Shown one piece after another: positions 1 to 5,628 of a DNA stretch of 8,517 nt. This DNA is from an uncultured Atopobium sp. GTDB lineage: Bacteria > Actinomycetota > Coriobacteriia > Coriobacteriales > Atopobiaceae. Position numbers and translations under genes: made by a program. The notes beneath the pieces were generated by a model. That model was not told where the DNA came from and ran no database searches. It saw nothing but the letters and a program-made list of their open reading frames with translations. The first letter of the stretch is position 1. Every line of letters starts with the position of its first letter. The stretch spans positions 1-8,517 of the forward strand of contig CAKAPZ010000039.1 in assembly GCA_916720015.1 (NCBI GenBank). The letters run 5' to 3'.

Positions 1-746
1 CGACAAGCCATAAGCTCCTCAGGGAAGTCAACCTCTTCCAGCAGCTTGATAACAGAATGTGCGTCAGCGATGCGGGTTGCAATGTGAGCATCTGAGCCAA
101 AAGAAATCTTGCATCCAAGCTCAGCGCAGGTTTCTGCAATCACACAGCAGCGCTCAATAGCAATCTCACGCTGGCCTTCGTCGTGCGTGGCCTCGTTCAT
201 CTCGATAAGCTTGCCGCGATCGCGACACTCTCTGACAAGCGCTGGAACATCAAAGTCTAAACCGCTGCGGCCAAGGTGACCTAGAATCAACACATGTGGA
301 TTATCCAGCGCGTTTACATACATCTGGGTAATCTGCTTCTGAGTAGCACCGGCTGTCCACTGCTTGCTATGAATACTTGCAACGACATAATCGCAGGTAG
401 ATAGGATATGCTCTCCAAGAACGCGAGGTTCACGAAGCTTGTCGCCATTAATGCCGTGGTCAAAGGTGATGTCGTACGCAAACAGATTACCATCGAGGTC
501 AACAATATCGGCCTCAGCGCCGTGAAGTAGTCTTACGCCGTGCCATGTTTCTGGCCAAATGGCGGTATTCATATAGAACTGGAAATTCTTTATGGTTTGC
601 TGGTCATACAGCATGGACGAGAAGTGGTCGGTGATTCCAAGTAGCTCAAAGCCACGCTCAGAAGCCGCGCGGACGTTCTCCTCAACGGTTGAATAGGCGT
701 GTCTGGAGTACAAGCTGTGAGTATGAACGTCGCAAGTAATACGCAT
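1..746 (-). CDS. PHP-domain phosphohydrolase (YcdX-like), 3' end cut by window edge
   Basis: Minus-strand gene beginning with ATG at 746-744. 248 residues are readable before the window ends. Seen: an N-terminal PHP motif DVHTHS (His8, His10), His16, then ITDH (Asp40, His41), Glu78 in GAEAD, a second histidine cluster (IHS with His126, GHLG with His157), and SDAH near the C-terminus (Asp219, His221). These are the metal ligands expected of the PHP fold. The opening through the ITDH motif, including HAYST, closely resembles E. coli YcdX, a metal-dependent phosphatase of about 245 residues, so only a short tail is probably missing. The substrate is unknown; histidinol-phosphatase-like activity is another family possibility. 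The ribosome site AAAGGAG (753-759 on the minus strand) sits 6 bases before the ATG. It lies downstream of xth on the same strand and could share its transcript, although 101 bases with a large palindrome separate them. Confidence 0.87.
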   Translation of the reverse strand, partial: MRITCDVHTHSLYSRHAYSTVEENVRAASERGFELLGITDHFSSMLYDQQTIKNFQFYMNTAIWPETWHGVRLLHGAEADIVDLDGNLFAYDITFDHGINGDKLREPRVLGEHILSTCDYVVASIHSKQWTAGATQKQITQMYVNALDNPHVLILGHLGRSGLDFDVPALVRECRDRGKLIEMNEATHDEGQREIAIERCCVIAETCAELGCKISFGSDAHIATRIADAHSVIKLLEEVDFPEELMAC

Positions 747-814
747 GACGTGCTCCTTTAAATTCCAATCGACAACTCTAGTTAATCACGGCCGCCATCA
801 TGAGGCAACCTTGT

Positions 815-834
815 CGAGAAGACCGGTCTTCTCG
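815..834. repeat. 20-bp perfect palindrome between xth and the PHP gene
   Basis: CGAGAAGACCGGTCTTCTCG reads identically on both strands. In RNA it would make an 8-bp stem with a CCGG loop, but no T-rich tract follows on either strand, so it is not a canonical intrinsic terminator. The right arm carries TTCTCGC, the heptamer over-represented across this window. It could be a transcript-end or processing hairpin for xth, or a dimeric protein-binding site. Confidence 0.75.
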
Positions 835-847
835 CTACCTGCGCGTA

Positions 848-1627
848 TTACAGCTCAATGCTCAGCTCAACGGGGCAGTGATCGCTGCCGTAGATCTCAC
901 TCAAGATAGATGCGCTTTTGACCTGCTCAGCAATACGGTTGGAGACCAGGAAGTAGTCGATGCGCCAGCCCGCGTTGTTCTTGCGTGCGTTGAAGCGGTA
1001 GCTCCACCAGCTGTATGCGCCGGTCATGTCCGGATGACGATACCTAAAGGTATCGGTAAAACCCGCGTCCAACAGCTTGGTAAAGCTCTCGCGCTCCTCA
1101 TCAGAGAAGCCTGCGTTTTGCCTGTTAGATGATGGGTTCTTCAGGTCAATCTCGTTGTGTGCAACGTTAAAATCGCCGCAGGTAATCACTGGTTTTTGCT
1201 CAGAGAGCTCAGCCAAAAACTCACGATAGTGCTGATCCCACTCAAGACGCTCGTCCAAGCGCGCAAGCTGGTCTTTTGAGTTTGGCGTGTACACGCACAC
1301 AAACCAGAACTTCTCAAACTCCAGCGCACAGACGCGGCCCTCGTCGTCAGCAACAGGGCATCCAATCTGGCGAATTACCTGCAGAGGGGTTTCTCGCGAG
1401 AAAACCGCTGTGCCCGAATAACCCTTTCTATCTGCGTAGTTCCAGGTCTGAACGTAGCCAGGGAGGTCCAACTCAACCTGTCCTTCCTGCAGCTTAGTTT
1501 CTTGAAGGGCAAATACATCAGCATTTATGGTTTCAAAAATTTCCGTGAACGAAGGCTCTTTCTTAAGAACGGCGCGCAGGCCGTTGACGTTCCAGGAAAT
1601 CAGTTTGTACTCTCGAGTTTCGCTCAT
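848..1627 (-). CDS. xth: Exodeoxyribonuclease III / AP endonuclease
   Basis: A 259-residue protein of the ExoIII/APE1 endonuclease-exonuclease-phosphatase family, which cuts the backbone 5' to abasic sites and removes blocked 3' ends in base-excision repair. Family motifs appear in order: SWNVNGLRA (Asn13, Asn15), LQETKLQ (metal ligand Glu43), YSGTAVFSR (70-78), VYTPNS (Tyr113), GDFNVAHNEIDL (Asp152, Asn154), the WWSYR...NNAGWRIDYFL block (207-227) and a C-terminal SDHCPV (Asp249, His250). Length is normal for the family. The start is at 1627, because homology begins just after MSETREYK and AGAGG lies 4 bases upstream. The reading frame stays open upstream to 1765, but that stretch is basic and unlike the family. 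It is transcribed away from folP-folK. Codons 74-80 region contains the palindrome TTTCTCGCGAGAAA. Confidence 0.95.
   Translation of the reverse strand: MSETREYKLISWNVNGLRAVLKKEPSFTEIFETINADVFALQETKLQEGQVELDLPGYVQTWNYADRKGYSGTAVFSRETPLQVIRQIGCPVADDEGRVCALEFEKFWFVCVYTPNSKDQLARLDERLEWDQHYREFLAELSEQKPVITCGDFNVAHNEIDLKNPSSNRQNAGFSDEERESFTKLLDAGFTDTFRYRHPDMTGAYSWWSYRFNARKNNAGWRIDYFLVSNRIAEQVKSASILSEIYGSDHCPVELSIEL
1390..1403. repeat. Palindromic TTTCTCGCGAGAAA inside xth
   Basis: A 14-bp perfect palindrome made of two overlapping copies of the window's over-represented octamer GCGAGAAA/TTTCTCGC. It lies in coding sequence and encodes Phe-Ser-Arg-Glu on the minus strand. Confidence 0.85.
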
Positions 1628-1685
1628 AGCTCCTCTTTCATGCTGCGACCTGGAGGTTTGGTTGCAGCGGATACATATCACAGCA

Positions 1686-1743
1686 GCCGCGAGTGACGCA
1701 CATCTTACGCTCCGGTTACGGCGCCGAGCGGTGCGTTTGCGGC
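1686..1743. other. Nested inverted repeat in the xth / folP-folK divergent region
   Basis: Three nested arms can be paired: GCCGC 1686-1690 with GCGGC 1739-1743; ACGCAC 1696-1701 with GTGCGT 1731-1736; and CGCTC 1708-1712 with GAGCG 1726-1730, extended by GG/CC across a one-base bulge. The apical loop is about 8 bases. Left-side bulges of 5-6 bases separate the arms. No tRNA signature is present and no T-run follows. If xth starts transcription beyond 1743, this would lie in its 5' leader; otherwise it may be a DNA site. The role is unknown. Confidence 0.45.
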
Positions 1744-1794
1744 AATAAACTTTCAATAAATCCATGGTATACGACTAGTAGCCGTCAATACCGC

Positions 1795-1800
1795 TACAAT
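1795..1800 (+). promoter_or_regulatory. Candidate -10 element for folP-folK
   Basis: TACAAT lies about 30 bases before the folP-folK start and would give a leader of about 24 bases that includes AGGAGG (1821-1826). No good -35 is visible at 16-18 bases upstream. A second possible element, TGGTATACG (1765-1773), is of extended -10 type. Confidence 0.4.
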
Positions 1801-1830
1801 AGAAACATTCATAGCTGGCAAGGAGGATTC

Positions 1831-3303
1831 ATGCTTCGTCAAAGCTACAACACCTGGCAATGTGGAACTCACACTCTCTCGTTGGCGCGTCCTAGGATTA
1901 TGGGCGTTCTCAACGTCACTCCAGATTCGTTCTCTGATGGCGGAAAGAACTTTGATCCTGATGCTGCAATTGCTCGTGGATTGCAGATGCTGGATGAGGG
2001 CGCTGACATCATTGACGTTGGAGGAGAGTCTACTCGTCCAGGTCACACGCCTGTTCTGCCTACAGAAGAGGCTGAGCGCGTAGTGCCTGTGGTGCGCGCG
2101 CTGGTAGCTGCTGGAGCAATTGTTTCCATTGACACACGTCACGTCGAGGTAGCAAAGATGTGTGTCCGTCTTGGGGCATCAATCATCAACGACGTTTCCG
2201 GCTTCACCGATCCAGAAATGGTTGCTGTAGCTGCGGAGTCTGACTGCGGCTGCATTGTAATGCACTGGAATAAGGACGGCCTTGGAGCTCGTGTTGAGCG
2301 CAAGCAGGTGCAGCTGGACGACATGCGCCCTTCTCGCCTTACTGGTAGCGCAGCTGCTCGAGCTGCAGCTACAGGATCTGAGACACGCACACTGAGCTCG
2401 CAGCGTCGTTTTACCCTGCCTGAAGAAGCGCCTATCATGCGCCAGATTATGGGATTCTTGGGCGATCAAGCTCGCGGTCTGATGCGCGCTGGCGTTTCCA
2501 AGGACCGCATCTGCATTGACCCAGGTCCAGGCTTTGACAAGTTTGCTGACGAGGACGTTGTTATTCAGCGTGCTACTCGTTCGATGGTTTCTATGGGATA
2601 TCCGCTGCTTTGCGCCGTATCCAGAAAGCGCTTTGTTGGTGCTGTTTCTGGCGTAACTGAGGCCACTCAGCGCGACGCAGCTACGCACGCAATTTGCATT
2701 GCTGCAATCACTAACGGTGCCCGTATTCTGCGCGTTCACGATGTTGCAGGAACTGCTCAGGCCATCAACGCCTACTGGGCCATGACCGAGCGCGATCCTC
2801 GCCAGGGATTTGTGGCGCTTGGCTCCAACGTGGGCGACCGCGTGGGTTACCTGGCTCGAGCAACGCAGCTCATTGATGAGATTCCACTGACCTGCGTTGT
2901 TTCTCTCAGCCACGCCTACGAAACCGAGCCCGCATACGGCATTGCTACGCCCGTGGTAAATGCTGTTGCTGAGATTAGAACCGAGCTTCATCCGCTGGTA
3001 CTGATGGACAAGCTTCTTGAGGTAGAGAACGCTCTGAACCGCACACGCAAGAAGGGCGAGGAGGGCCATGGTCCTCGCACTATCGACTGCGACCTTCTGT
3101 GGGTTGAGGGTGAACAACACGCAGGTAAACACCTCACTTTGCCTCATCCACGCATGGGAGAGCGTGATTACGTGCTTGTTCCTATGGAAGACCTGATGCA
3201 CGATCCTGTGCGCTTCTTCTCGCACGATGGCGTAGAGATTACCCCTCCTGACCAGCGTGTTGGTCACGTAACCGAGGATTTGGGAGCTATTACGTGGGAG
3301 TAA
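1831..3303 (+). CDS. folP-folK: Fused dihydropteroate synthase - HPPK (FolP-FolK), folate biosynthesis
   Basis: A 490-residue bifunctional enzyme. The N-terminal DHPS half joins p-aminobenzoate to hydroxymethyl-dihydropterin pyrophosphate. It shows IMGVLNVTPDSFSDGG (23-38), DVGGESTRPG (62-71), SIDTRH (99-104), INDVSG (119-124), DPGPGFDK (230-237), AVSRKRFVG (262-270) and RVHDV (301-305). The C-terminal HPPK half, which makes that pyrophosphate, begins near 326: ALGSNVGDR (329-337), ETEPAYG (364-370), GPRTIDCDLL with Asp419/Asp421, and LPHPRMGERDYVL (437-449). Between VMHW (143-146) and the helix at about 201, DHPS carries roughly 40 residues more than the usual enzyme, rich in Ala, Arg and Ser. 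The order is DHPS first, the reverse of the plant and fungal HPPK-DHPS fusions. The start is chosen at AGGAGG plus 4 bases; upstream in-frame sequence lacks homology. It overlaps the next gene by 10 bases, so the two are probably co-transcribed. DHPS is the sulfonamide target. Confidence 0.95.
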   Translation: MLRQSYNTWQCGTHTLSLARPRIMGVLNVTPDSFSDGGKNFDPDAAIARGLQMLDEGADIIDVGGESTRPGHTPVLPTEEAERVVPVVRALVAAGAIVSIDTRHVEVAKMCVRLGASIINDVSGFTDPEMVAVAAESDCGCIVMHWNKDGLGARVERKQVQLDDMRPSRLTGSAAARAAATGSETRTLSSQRRFTLPEEAPIMRQIMGFLGDQARGLMRAGVSKDRICIDPGPGFDKFADEDVVIQRATRSMVSMGYPLLCAVSRKRFVGAVSGVTEATQRDAATHAICIAAITNGARILRVHDVAGTAQAINAYWAMTERDPRQGFVALGSNVGDRVGYLARATQLIDEIPLTCVVSLSHAYETEPAYGIATPVVNAVAEIRTELHPLVLMDKLLEVENALNRTRKKGEEGHGPRTIDCDLLWVEGEQHAGKHLTLPHPRMGERDYVLVPMEDLMHDPVRFFSHDGVEITPPDQRVGHVTEDLGAITWE

Positions 3304-4022
3304 CACAGAAAGCTCTGGAGTTGGCACGTGGTGGTGCGCAAACGGGTGAGTTTGTATTCCGTGTCTCTGGCGCGCAGGAATGTGCTGCATCTGGCCAAGA
3401 CGACTGCTCCAAATCGGCTTGCGCGCCAGCATCAGCGCTCCCATCATCTGGCGAGAAACCCTTTGAGGTTGCAACTGTTGTGCGTCTTGGCGTCTCAATG
3501 CCGTATGTACCAGCGGTTCCATACGTTGTAGCACTGGGGCTCTGCCAGTTCTTGCGTGCAAAAGATGAGAACTTTGGTATCCGTTGGCCTTACGATATCT
3601 GCTATAAAGACCAGGTTGTTGTCTCAATTAAGGCTACTGCTGGTTATCAAGAGGGAATGTTTGCTGTGGTGAGTATCGCAGCAGATTCCGGGGCGCTGAA
3701 CTCAGCGTTTGGCGTTGCGGGCAATACAGAACTTCTCGCCAAAAAGGTCTCTGAGCTGGTGGTTCAGAGCGTAAGCGTGTGGGAGCAGCAGGTAAAGCGT
3801 GCAAGGAGCTTTGCGGGACCAATCGCACTCATTCTGAGCGACTACTTTGATATGGTTCCTCTGCTTGGACAGCAGGTTAATAAGGTATATCCCAGTGGAA
3901 ACGTTGCGCTCACCGCTCGATTTGGTGGTATTGACGTGTGGGGCCATGCCATCCTAGTTGACCAGGACGGCAAAGAAATCCTTGTGAGTGAGGAAGAAGC
4001 TTCCGTGGTGCCAGCGCTTTAA
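3294..4022 (+). CDS. Biotin-protein-ligase-like protein lacking the catalytic loop
   Basis: A 242-residue protein starting at GTG 3294, inside the last codons of folP-folK (10-base overlap), with GGGAG 7 bases upstream. It resembles the BirA catalytic domain throughout: TQKALELARGGAQTGEFVF (4-22) fits the opening TN..A..LA..GA..G..V; IRWPYDICY (96-104) fits the KWPNDV motif; VVSIAAD (125-131) fits the vGIGiN strand; and residues 203-239 (GNVALTARFGGIDVWGHAIL, then VSEEEASVV) fit the C-terminal BPL domain. However, the GRGRxGR loop that binds biotinyl-AMP is absent. In its place, residues 25-57 form a Cys/Ala/Ser-rich, unconserved stretch. The catalytic Lys after WPND is also not evident (Gln107), and there is no DNA-binding domain. 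It may be an inactive or repurposed paralogue. A lipoate-ligase-like relative is possible. Function is not known. Confidence 0.7.
   Translation: MGVTQKALELARGGAQTGEFVFRVSGAQECAASGQDDCSKSACAPASALPSSGEKPFEVATVVRLGVSMPYVPAVPYVVALGLCQFLRAKDENFGIRWPYDICYKDQVVVSIKATAGYQEGMFAVVSIAADSGALNSAFGVAGNTELLAKKVSELVVQSVSVWEQQVKRARSFAGPIALILSDYFDMVPLLGQQVNKVYPSGNVALTARFGGIDVWGHAILVDQDGKEILVSEEEASVVPAL
3449..3464 (+). repeat. 16-bp exact repeat, copy 1 (TGGCGAGAAACCCTTT)
   Basis: Identical to 5564-5579. Here it encodes Gly-Glu-Lys-Pro-Phe within the unconserved segment of the BPL-like protein that replaces its catalytic loop. It contains GCGAGAAA, the octamer over-represented in the window. Confidence 0.85.
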
Positions 4023-4048
4023 CCGCTGCTCTAGCTGTCAATCTAACT

Positions 4049-4079
4049 GCTGCAATGCAGCTCTGAGTCAGCTACTCAG
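4049..4079. other. Two adjacent small hairpins between convergent genes
   Basis: GCTGC/GCAGC with an AAT loop (4049-4061) is followed directly by CTGAGT/ACTCAG with a CAGCT loop (4063-4079), which runs into the coaX stop. They sit where transcripts from the BPL-like gene and coaX meet and could help end both, but neither has a T-run. Confidence 0.3.
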
Positions 4080-4854
4080 CGGCTTGAGTAGACTGCTTCC
4101 AAATCAGATAAATGCCACGCATAGTAAGCTGCGGATCAACCACATCAAAGACATCTGTTGCTTCGCTAACGGTGTTAGCCAGGCCGCCTGTTGCAATAAC
4201 GGTTGCGCCCTCAATACCAGGCTCTTTGAGTGTTCTGGCAACCAGACCCTCTGCCTGAGCAGCTGCGCCCACTACAATACCTGCCTGAACAGCGCTTTCT
4301 GTAGTGTTACCCAAGACGGTCTCGGGAGCCTTGATAGGAATGCTAGAGAGCTTGGCTGCACGCGCAAACAGAGCGTTTGCAGAGATCATAATACCTGGTG
4401 AAATAGCGCCTCCGCGGAATACGCCGTCCTTATCAACAACGTCCAAATTGGTTGCGGTGCCAAAATCAACCACAATAACGGGATAGCCATAGCGCTCAGT
4501 TGCGGCAACGGAATTTGCTACGCGGTCGGCACCCACAAGCTCGGGGTGGGGGATATTGAAGCGAATCTTATCTGTGGAAAGCGCGTTAATGCGGGTCAGA
4601 GGCTTGTTAAGCAGCAGCTCAAAGCAGCGCTGCCAAGCACGTGTGATAACAGGAACCACGCACGAAAGTCCACCCGCCTCAACGTCGTCTAGGCTCAGTC
4701 CATCTTTCTGGAAGAACGTGAAGAGACGACCATGCAGAATATCGGAGGTGTCACTTTGATCGGTGGGCATTCTCCAGCCACGCACCATAGTGCCCTCATT
4801 GTCAAATAAACCAATGGCAGTTTGCGTGTTACCCACATCAATCGATAAAAACAT
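4072..4854 (-). CDS. coaX: Type III pantothenate kinase
   Basis: A 260-residue cytosolic kinase that phosphorylates pantothenate, the first step of coenzyme A synthesis; the type III family belongs to the ASKHA fold and is insensitive to CoA feedback. Seen: the N-terminal phosphate-binding IDVGNTQT (5-12, Asp6), GADRVAN (108-114), DFGTATNLDVV (130-140), GGAISPGIMIS (148-158) and the late ATGGLA (221-226). Length is typical. The frame is open upstream to 5289, but the family begins at MFLSIDVGNT, and GGAGG (4859-4863 on the minus strand) lies 4 bases before ATG 4854. It is convergent with the BPL-like gene and divergent from rpmE. In many bacteria coaX neighbours birA, which supports the BPL assignment of its neighbour. 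The residue after DFGTAT is Asn where Thr is common. Confidence 0.95.
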   Translation of the reverse strand: MFLSIDVGNTQTAIGLFDNEGTMVRGWRMPTDQSDTSDILHGRLFTFFQKDGLSLDDVEAGGLSCVVPVITRAWQRCFELLLNKPLTRINALSTDKIRFNIPHPELVGADRVANSVAATERYGYPVIVVDFGTATNLDVVDKDGVFRGGAISPGIMISANALFARAAKLSSIPIKAPETVLGNTTESAVQAGIVVGAAAQAEGLVARTLKEPGIEGATVIATGGLANTVSEATDVFDVVDPQLTMRGIYLIWKQSTQAAE

Positions 4855-4898
4855 TATGCCTCCGAGGTGCTGCAAGCCAGCTTTGTGTGACGCATTGG

Positions 4899-4927
4899 AT
4901 TTTAGACTATTGACGGACACTTGCACA
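4899..4927 (-). promoter_or_regulatory. Weak candidate coaX promoter
   Basis: Read on the minus strand, TAAAAT (4904 to 4899) has TGTGCA 17 bases upstream (4927 to 4922), three of six matching the -35 consensus. It would give a leader of about 38 bases before the coaX ATG. Confidence 0.3.
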
Positions 4928-4953
4928 CAAGAATTATCTGCACAAAATGTGAA

Positions 4954-4962
4954 TTTCTCGCC
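4954..4962. repeat. TTTCTCGCC motif between divergent coaX and rpmE
   Basis: An intergenic copy of the over-represented octamer (complement GGCGAGAAA). It lies between the candidate coaX promoter and the rpmE promoter, about 33 bases upstream of the rpmE -10 element. Confidence 0.7.
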
Positions 4963-4991
4963 AAGTACTTCTAGCAACAGAAGGGTTGTTC

Positions 4992-5000
4992 TGCTATACT
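4992..5000 (+). promoter_or_regulatory. rpmE promoter, extended -10 type
   Basis: TGCTATACT combines an upstream TG with a near-consensus -10 hexamer (TATACT, 4995-5000). The -35 position (TAGCAA, 4972-4977) matches only three of six, which is acceptable for an extended -10 promoter. The predicted transcript starts near 5007, leaving about 80 bases of leader. Confidence 0.6.
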
Positions 5001-5021
5001 TTTTCAGCTTATCGTCTTGAT

Positions 5022-5081
5022 TGAGCTCGTGCTCATAAAGACACCCCTGCTCTGGTCGGAAACCAGGGCCGATGTAAGGAG
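5022..5081 (+). promoter_or_regulatory. Candidate L31 leader RNA (ribosomal-protein autoregulation)
   Basis: Two hairpins lie between the predicted start and the rpmE ribosome site. The first is TGAGC/GCTCA with loop TCGT (5022-5035). The second is a 7-bp stem, CTCTGGT (5050-5056) with ACCAGGG (5062-5068), loop CGGAA. The loop bases CGG (5057-5059) could pair with CCG just after the stem (5069-5071), a possible small pseudoknot. AAGGAG (5076-5081) follows, 6 bases before the ATG. Ribosomal-protein leader motifs ahead of L31 genes, including in Coriobacteria, are described in the literature as I recall. Whether this matches one cannot be tested by eye. Confidence 0.5.
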
Positions 5082-5087
5082 TCCTGC

Positions 5088-5495
5088 ATGAAGCAAGGTA
5101 TTCATCCAGAGTACGTAGAGTGCACCGTTCGCTGCACCTGCGGAAACACCTGGACCACACACGCAACTGTTCCAGAGATGCGTCTTGACCTCTGCGACAA
5201 GTGCCACCCATTCTATACGGGTCAGCAGAAGCTTGTCGACACTGGTGGACGTGTCCAGCGCTTCGCCGACAAGTTCGGTGGCGCAGCAAACGCTGCTCTC
5301 GAGGCTGCTAAGGCTGCCAAGGAGGCAAAGGCTGCTAAGGCCGCTGAGCAGGAGGCTGCTCGTAAGGCTGCTGCTGAGGCTAAGGCTGCTGAGAAGGCAA
5401 AGCGTGCTGCTGAGTTCGCAAAGAACGCACCAGCTGCAGAGCCAGAGCCAGAGGCTGAGGCTGAGGCACCTGCAACCGAAGAGGCTGCAGAGTAG
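5088..5495 (+). CDS. rpmE: 50S ribosomal protein L31, zinc-binding type, with long Ala/Lys/Glu tail
   Basis: A 135-residue protein. The first 65 residues are a standard L31: MKQGIHPEY start, paired cysteines Cys16-x-Cys18 and Cys36-x-x-Cys39 (the zinc-bearing C+ form), HPFYTGQQ (40-47) and TGGRVQRF (52-59). L31 sits in the central protuberance and contacts the 30S head, bridging the subunits. The usual protein is about 66-75 residues. Here residues 66-135 form an extra tail, with [18 protein letters not shown] repeats (probably helical) ending in an acidic, Pro-containing segment (98-135). The tail has no stop codons, a clean ending and its own terminator after it, so it looks real rather than an assembly artefact. 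The gene stands alone, with its own promoter, leader and terminator. Confidence 0.95.
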   Translation: MKQGIHPEYVECTVRCTCGNTWTTHATVPEMRLDLCDKCHPFYTGQQKLVDTGGRVQRFADKFGGAANAALEAAKAAKEAKAAKAAEQEAARKAAAEAKAAEKAKRAAEFAKNAPAAEPEPEAEAEAPATEEAAE

Positions 5496-5533
5496 CAGGT
5501 ATTTGCTCGCGCAAAGACTGCAGAGTACAGAAT

Positions 5534-5560
5534 CGGGGTGGCTTCGGCTGCCCCGTTTTT
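5534..5560 (+). terminator. Intrinsic terminator of rpmE
   Basis: A 9-bp stem, CGGGGTGGC (5534-5542) with GCTGCCCCG (5547-5555), including two G-T wobbles, closed by a TTCG tetraloop and followed by TTTTT (5556-5560) and GTTT. It lies 38 bases after the rpmE stop. Confidence 0.92.
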
Positions 5561-5563
5561 GTT

Positions 5564-5579
5564 TGGCGAGAAACCCTTT
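5564..5579 (+). repeat. 16-bp exact repeat, copy 2, in the dnaX promoter region
   Basis: TGGCGAGAAACCCTTT, identical to 3449-3464. It begins right after the rpmE terminator T-tract and covers the place where the dnaX -35 element should be, 12 bases before the TATACT hexamer. Confidence 0.85.
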
Positions 5580-5591
5580 CAACTCAGAGGG

Positions 5592-5597
5592 TATACT
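5592..5597 (+). promoter_or_regulatory. Candidate -10 element of dnaX
   Basis: TATACT, the same hexamer as at rpmE, lies 31 bases before the dnaX start. The -35 position falls in GAGAAAC (part of the 16-bp repeat) and is unlike TTGACA, so an activator or a different contact may be needed. Confidence 0.5.
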
Positions 5598-5628
5598 TGA
5601 AAGTGAAAAATTTGCCGTCGGAGGACGA

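Noticed and set aside
1686..1743. Possible tRNA in the xth / folP-folK gap
   Set aside because: No TTCRA arm, anticodon arm or CCA-end geometry; only nested stems.
1753..3627. Long open frames on the minus strand opposite folP-folK and the BPL-like gene
   Set aside because: They have no recognisable family, run antisense to clearly conserved enzymes, and reflect codon composition of the real genes.
5485..5527. CTGCAGAGTA repeated at 5485 and 5518 around the rpmE stop
   Set aside because: A single 10-base direct repeat in low-complexity sequence next to the stop codon; could be local slippage and shows no further structure.
5185..5628. Upstream extension of the dnaX frame through rpmE
   Set aside because: The sequence is Arg/Leu/Ser low-complexity shadow of rpmE, crosses the rpmE terminator, and DnaX homology begins at the GGAGG-preceded ATG at 5629.
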